This document shows positions 59,450-64,000 of a stretch of 64,000 nt of DNA, in pieces (the stretch's first letter is position 1; the number at the start of each line of letters is the position of its first letter). This DNA is from Dysidea avara. Taxonomy: Eukaryota > Porifera > Demospongiae > Dictyoceratida > Dysideidae. The notes under the pieces were generated by a model. It did no database searches. It saw only the letters and a list, made by a program, of their open reading frames with translations, and was not told the DNA's origin. The stretch spans positions 18,840,001 through 18,904,000 of the forward strand of contig NC_089277.1 of NCBI RefSeq assembly GCF_963678975.1, written 5' to 3'. A program made the translations under genes and the position numbers.

Positions 59450-60389
59450 CAAGGGCGTAGCCAGGGGGGGTTCGGATGGTTTGGATGAACCCCTCTTAGT
59501 CAGAAGCAGAATTTTTAAATTGAAAATCACACTAAATCTTACAGCTCTGAGCTCTCTTGTAGCTACTTACACACTGGCATGGCTCTGTACTGCTTTGGAA
59601 GGTCCCAATGCATTATTTTTAATAGGTAGCAGCTGCAATAAACTTGAGTGGTCATGTTATATATGTGTGTCAGGTTAGCACAAACCATGAATAGTTGGTG
59701 TATATTTACATGATGAATGTTTTGTTTATTTATCACATGTTGTGGGCACGTGATGTATCGAATATATTATTGGAGTACAAGCCCAAGTCTGAAGTCAACA
59801 GCAGGACTGACCAAGAATAATGTATACCCGGAAGAAAGTATTGCCAACTATAATGTGGAGGGCTCCTGTCTAAGAAGTTCAGTGAAGTTGACTGTCAGTA
59901 TAATATTACGTCAGTGTCTGGAAATGAAGATTAGTTAGTCAATATTACGATACACCCGTAGCTTTATAGTTCTATAAGTTGCATAAACTAGACAATGGGT
60001 AACCTGCAGTTCAAATCCTGGGGTTGGAGAAATTTTTTCCTTACTTTGGCTTCTTTTCTGTTTCACCTTATTTGCTATAAGTCATTTAAGTCTCAGCCCT
60101 TGTAATCATTGTTAGGTTAGGTAATCTTAAGGCTGCAGCACATGTTGCTGTCAAACCTTTAGTGCTGGTCACTGTAAAGCATTACTAATAATAACAACTG
60201 CAGTGTGTAGGTTTTAGCTAGTTAGATGCACAAACGGCACCTTTTAATGTCACTGCCCAAGGACACATTTTGTGTATGCATCATTTTCATTCAAATGTGG
60301 TTCAGGGGAAATACCCAAGCTTTCCTCCCAAAGACGTTTGTGCACTTCAAATCCAAACCCCCTTCCAGAAAATCCTGGCTACGCCCCTG
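59450..60389. mobile_element. Element with CARGGGCGTAGCCAGG ends upstream of methyltransferase B
   Basis: Orthologous to 48798-49721 with the same ATTAT/ATTGT flanks. The left end has an extra GGTTCGGATGG segment. A T-tract follows the B-box-like CAGTTCAAATCCTGG at about 60009-60023. Confidence 0.82.
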
Positions 60390-62549
60390 ATTGTACATAC
60401 ATGTATACCATTTTGACACATGCAGATTGAAGGAAACCACAGGATATTCATATCTTGACCTGAACACAGGGTGATATCATGATAATTGCCTTGTGGTCTG
60501 GGCGATATCATAATGTAGCCCTGACCACAAACCCCTGAGGAAGTACAAAGCATTAGATTCCTTTGATCCTATGTGCTGAGCTGCTTAAAGTTTACATTGT
60601 GGGCTTGAATTCGGCATACACTCTAATACATTAGTTTAGGTAAGTGTTCTCTTGAAGGAAAAGGTATTGTTTGACCACTAGACATCACTGAATAATTGTT
60701 CTAGCAATGTAGGGAAGTGTTTTTCTACACAGCACATTTCAACCACGTAACATGACGGCTCAGATGTTTTAAAAGTCAGTAAATTATACTTCAAAGTACT
60801 TACCTTAGCAGCCTAGGAATCCTAACAGGGTTAACGCTGTGGTTAGAAATAGAACCACTAAAACTAACAAAATTTTAACCCACAATTGTTTCTTTAGAAA
60901 TGTACTGTGTACAGGCTGTAGTGTATGAATACAGTCCATTGCAGAAAATCATGCCGTATTGTGTAAGTATATTTCCTCCTTGTGAGTTAATCTTGTTGTG
61001 CATGCAACAGATTTTACAGAAACCACTAACTGAACCACAGTAATCCTTTTCCCTCATCCGACGACTGCTCTGGCATCAGAGTTACAAATGATTTTTGATC
61101 CCACCGTAGAATGTTTATTGTAAAGTTTTTAACAATCAGCTATAACATATGAATAGCATCTCACAAATACCGTAGCCCATGATTTTGTAATGTTTAGATA
61201 CCTGTGTGTAATCTAATAGGGTGATATGGGTTTGTTTTTTTGTCTATTAGGTGAGCATGCTCAAGAGGTATATATTACTGATACCATTGCCACTTGGGAT
61301 TTGCCTGATATATATGTATGCCTGTGCCCTTGGGCACATATATCAGGTAAATCCTAATATTATATACAGTTATACAATGGGCACGAGTGCATTTATACAG
61401 GCAGAGCATAAGTGCATGTTGTATAACTGCCACGTATGTACCACTCACCTAATAGGTGGAAAGATCCAATGCTGCAGCTACATTTCTTTTATATAAGGTA
61501 GAATGCCAATATTGATTATGGTGCTCTAAAACTAACAACATTATTACGTATCAAGCATGGCCTTGACCATAGAATCACATGGCAACACCACAATTGATTG
61601 TTATGGTGAGTATCAATTAGAATAATATTATTTTAAAAAGTGATTTGTTAAGGTGGAAGCTTTGATCAAACTAGTAAGGTATGTAACTACGTATATGTAT
61701 GTAAATAGAGTTTTACCTGCCATGTTTGCCTCTTTGATCACCATTGGCTGCTTTTATATCGCATGTATAATGTACTGTAGTAGTGACGTTCCCTGTATGG
61801 CCCCACAATCGAATTTCGCATGTTAGGCTATATAAGAATTCGAGTAAACAGTGTAGCATCTTGCCACCTATTAGGTGAGGTGTTGTAGCAGCCTTAGCCA
61901 CCGGCACTTGTGCAATATAGCACAAAACCCCAGCCAGTGCAATTTAGATATATTATTATACGTTATAATGCACTCGCTGCGGTTAGTGCAGTAGTACTAT
62001 ATACGAATTATAGCACTCACAGCGCCTTTGAACTGCCCACGCAGAGTGGTACTGCACTATACATCAAGGTGGCATGTTGTGCAGCAAAGGAAAGCAGATG
62101 CGACAGATAGTTTTCTGACTGTTGTATTAGAATAGGTGACCACTCTATTAGGCCACTCCAACTTGATTTCTGTTTTCCATCCTATCCAAACAAACTTTGC
62201 CATGTGAGTGGCCAGTAAATGACTACCCATGTACACAACCACACACAAACATGTACATATTATTTCGTGCATGTCTATTACAGAAGATGGGCAATCCATG
62301 TTAACATGGATAAAGTTGCAAGTAAAATAGTCAGATTAACCAACATGCTTGCCCGCACCATGCACTCAGTCATGTCTGATAAAACTCCAGACTAAAACAA
62401 TCACCTGATACCTAAAATACGTCAATTTACAGAATAATGAAACTTTCCAGCATAATTAAAAACCATGTTGGTGCACAGGAAACAGGAAGTCAATTTGGAA
62501 TGGCCTTAGAGTATCTTGATCTTATTTCTGTAAAGAAGGAACCTAGAAA

Positions 62550-63119
62550 CAGTGTTGCTTTTTAAAAGTAACTAGTTACATATTACATATTACTTGCAAC
62601 TGAACTATTTAGTTACAGTTACATATTACCCATAAAATAAAGTAACTATGTCACGTGATAAGATGGTAGTTTCACATGTGACTGCTTAAGGCTGTGACTC
62701 AAAGTAATATAATATTACATATTATATTACTTTGAGTCACAGCCTTAAGCAGTCACATGTGAAACTACCATCTTATCACGTGACATGATTTCGTTATTGG
62801 GCAATGTGCAAATCTTGGTTATAAGTAAGAAGCTGGTGAATAAGCTTCATTCAGTAGGTTTCAATACTTCGTTGTGGCTAGGCATTACTCAGTGGATTAC
62901 TAACGAGATTAGTAACTTTGTTACTTGTAGTAATAATATTACGAAATATCAGACTCGTTACAGTAACTATATTACTTAGGTAACGCGTTACATTTGTAAG
63001 TAAAGTAACTTGAGTTATATTACCTGTTTTATAGCGTATTTTGTTATATTACTTAGGTACCACAAAAGTAATAATATTACATAATGCGTTACATAAGTAA
63101 CGCGTTACTCCCAACACTG
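62550..63119. mobile_element. 570-bp element with CAGTGTTG ends, TSD GAAA
   Basis: The ends CAGTGTTG and CAACACTG are flanked by GAAA at 62546-62549 and 63120-63123. Copy C holds the uninterrupted CCTAGAAACAGTATATAA. The interior is full of TAACGCGTTAC / AAGTAACTAGTTAC motifs. A long perfect hairpin lies at about 62655-62787, with arms through CACGTGATAAGATGGTAG and ACTGCTTAAGGCTGTGACTC. It has no transposase. Confidence 0.93.
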
Positions 63120-63704
63120 GAAACAGTATATAATCATTATGTGTTTTGTAATATGAAAATTGTGTACTGAGTCCATTATTTGCTGTGTTTGGTGTGCACA
63201 TTGTAAAAATCCTGAAAGTTGTCTTATGCTGGCATAATGCGACATTTTGATTTAGTGTTGTGCTGATTCCCACTTTTTAGGGAAAACCAATATCCAATAT
63301 ATTTTTACTCGATACTTAACCGATACCTGATTGTAGTTCTGTACAAGTTATACTTGTGCATACTCCACTAAAAGTAGAGCAATGCTGTGAGATTGTACAC
63401 TTAAAGTTGCTAGTCAGACAAGTGGGCTATAGGGCCTGAACCATCACTGTTTATCTTAGTGGTTACCACAAAACATAAACAAATAATCTAAGTACATACC
63501 AGAGCCTTTGACACCAGCCCTCCAGTGGTAAAAAAAGCTGCTGAAGCTGAATAGACTAATAGTCTGCTGGCCACAGCCCATTACAACTGATTTCTCATTA
63601 TGGTAAAAACAGCTAATTATCAGCTTCTACCAATTACCAATCTAGTACAATTCAAGTTATGATGCTGCAATAAAATTTTGTTGATATGCAAACAATCCCA
63701 TCGA

Positions 63705-64000
63705 AAGACTATATTATTTCAACTATAAAATTTTCACTGTTAGCCCCCAACACCTCAAAATTACTTGCTTCATTGCAGACTCTGTTATTCATAAATAAGG
63801 GAAGTAAAGAATCTTATAATATGGGCATGAAGCTCTTCAAATGACTGAGATGACAGGATAAGATGCACTTTATTAAAACCCATTAAGAACTTTTCTCATA
63901 CATTCATATAGAAGAAACTGTTTAAGAGGAATCCTTTGAAGCAAGCAACTAGACAATTGATTTGTGGTTGAAGCCCTATTTATGTATAAGTACAAAATGC
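63705..64000. other. Window end, unassigned
   Basis: Copies B and C diverge here. No feature was recognised in the last 295 bases. Confidence 0.4.

Larger units (their letters stand above)
58310..63705. repeat. Segmental duplication copy B
   Basis: The left boundary is about 58312 (GATAGGCTTAATAGA, matching 47689 in A). The block carries the methyltransferase, the upstream CARGGGCGTAGCC element and the palindrome-rich distal part in the same order as A, without the ~1.56-kb insertion found in A. From 61960 it also matches copy C up to about 63705. Confidence 0.85.

Overview
This is an AT-rich, intron-rich animal genomic window. The gene families point to a metazoan: a vault-PARP-type C-terminal domain, a NNMT/PNMT/TEMT-type methyltransferase, and THAP, BED and YqaJ transposon proteins. 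The dense population of short inverted-repeat transposons and the family mix suggest a sponge or another early-branching marine invertebrate, but that is inference and nothing here names a species. One 200-base assembly gap is present (53237-53436). I see no bacterial-style operon, CRISPR array or rRNA gene. REGION 1 (about 1.9-46.7 kb, + strand) is one host gene, truncated at its 5' side by the window edge. Twelve coding exons with GT/AG junctions and matching phases join into a 497-codon reading frame. The order is: charged segment, proline-rich segment, Gln/Met-rich segment, WH2 actin-binding motif, acidic Ser/Asp stretch, charged helical segment, and a C-terminal domain resembling the vault-binding end of PARP4. 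Proline-rich plus WH2 plus acidic is the output order of WASP-family actin nucleators, so the join to a vault-type domain is the most interesting biological point. Intron 7 is 31.3 kb and is packed with transposons. These include a composite repeat with a 2.6-kb minisatellite and an inverted second copy, a 2.4-kb palindrome, a dead ISL2EU-type element (THAP-DDE transposase plus YqaJ/SWIM/PHD protein), several hAT elements with perfect 8-bp duplications, and a dead non-LTR retrotransposon with a restriction-like endonuclease lodged in a TAC microsatellite. REGION 2 (about 46.8-64 kb) is a segmental duplication. Two intact, intronless methyltransferase genes on the - strand (47947-48759 and 58599-59411, about 89% identical in protein by eye) lie in copies A (about 47.7-53.2 kb, ending in the gap) and B (58.3-63.7 kb). 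A third partial copy C (54.48-55.62 kb) matches the distal part. Mobile-element insertions present in one copy and absent from another give empty sites. The clearest is a 570-bp element at 62550-63119 with a GAAA duplication, whose empty site is intact in copy C at 55071-55090. The last host exon and the first methyltransferase are convergent, about 1.2 kb apart. Nearly everything else is repeat: foldback elements sharing one layout, elements with CAGGGGCG-type ends and 5-bp duplications, LINE fragments, tRNA-like sequences and microsatellites. Boundaries were read by eye, and percent identities are estimates.
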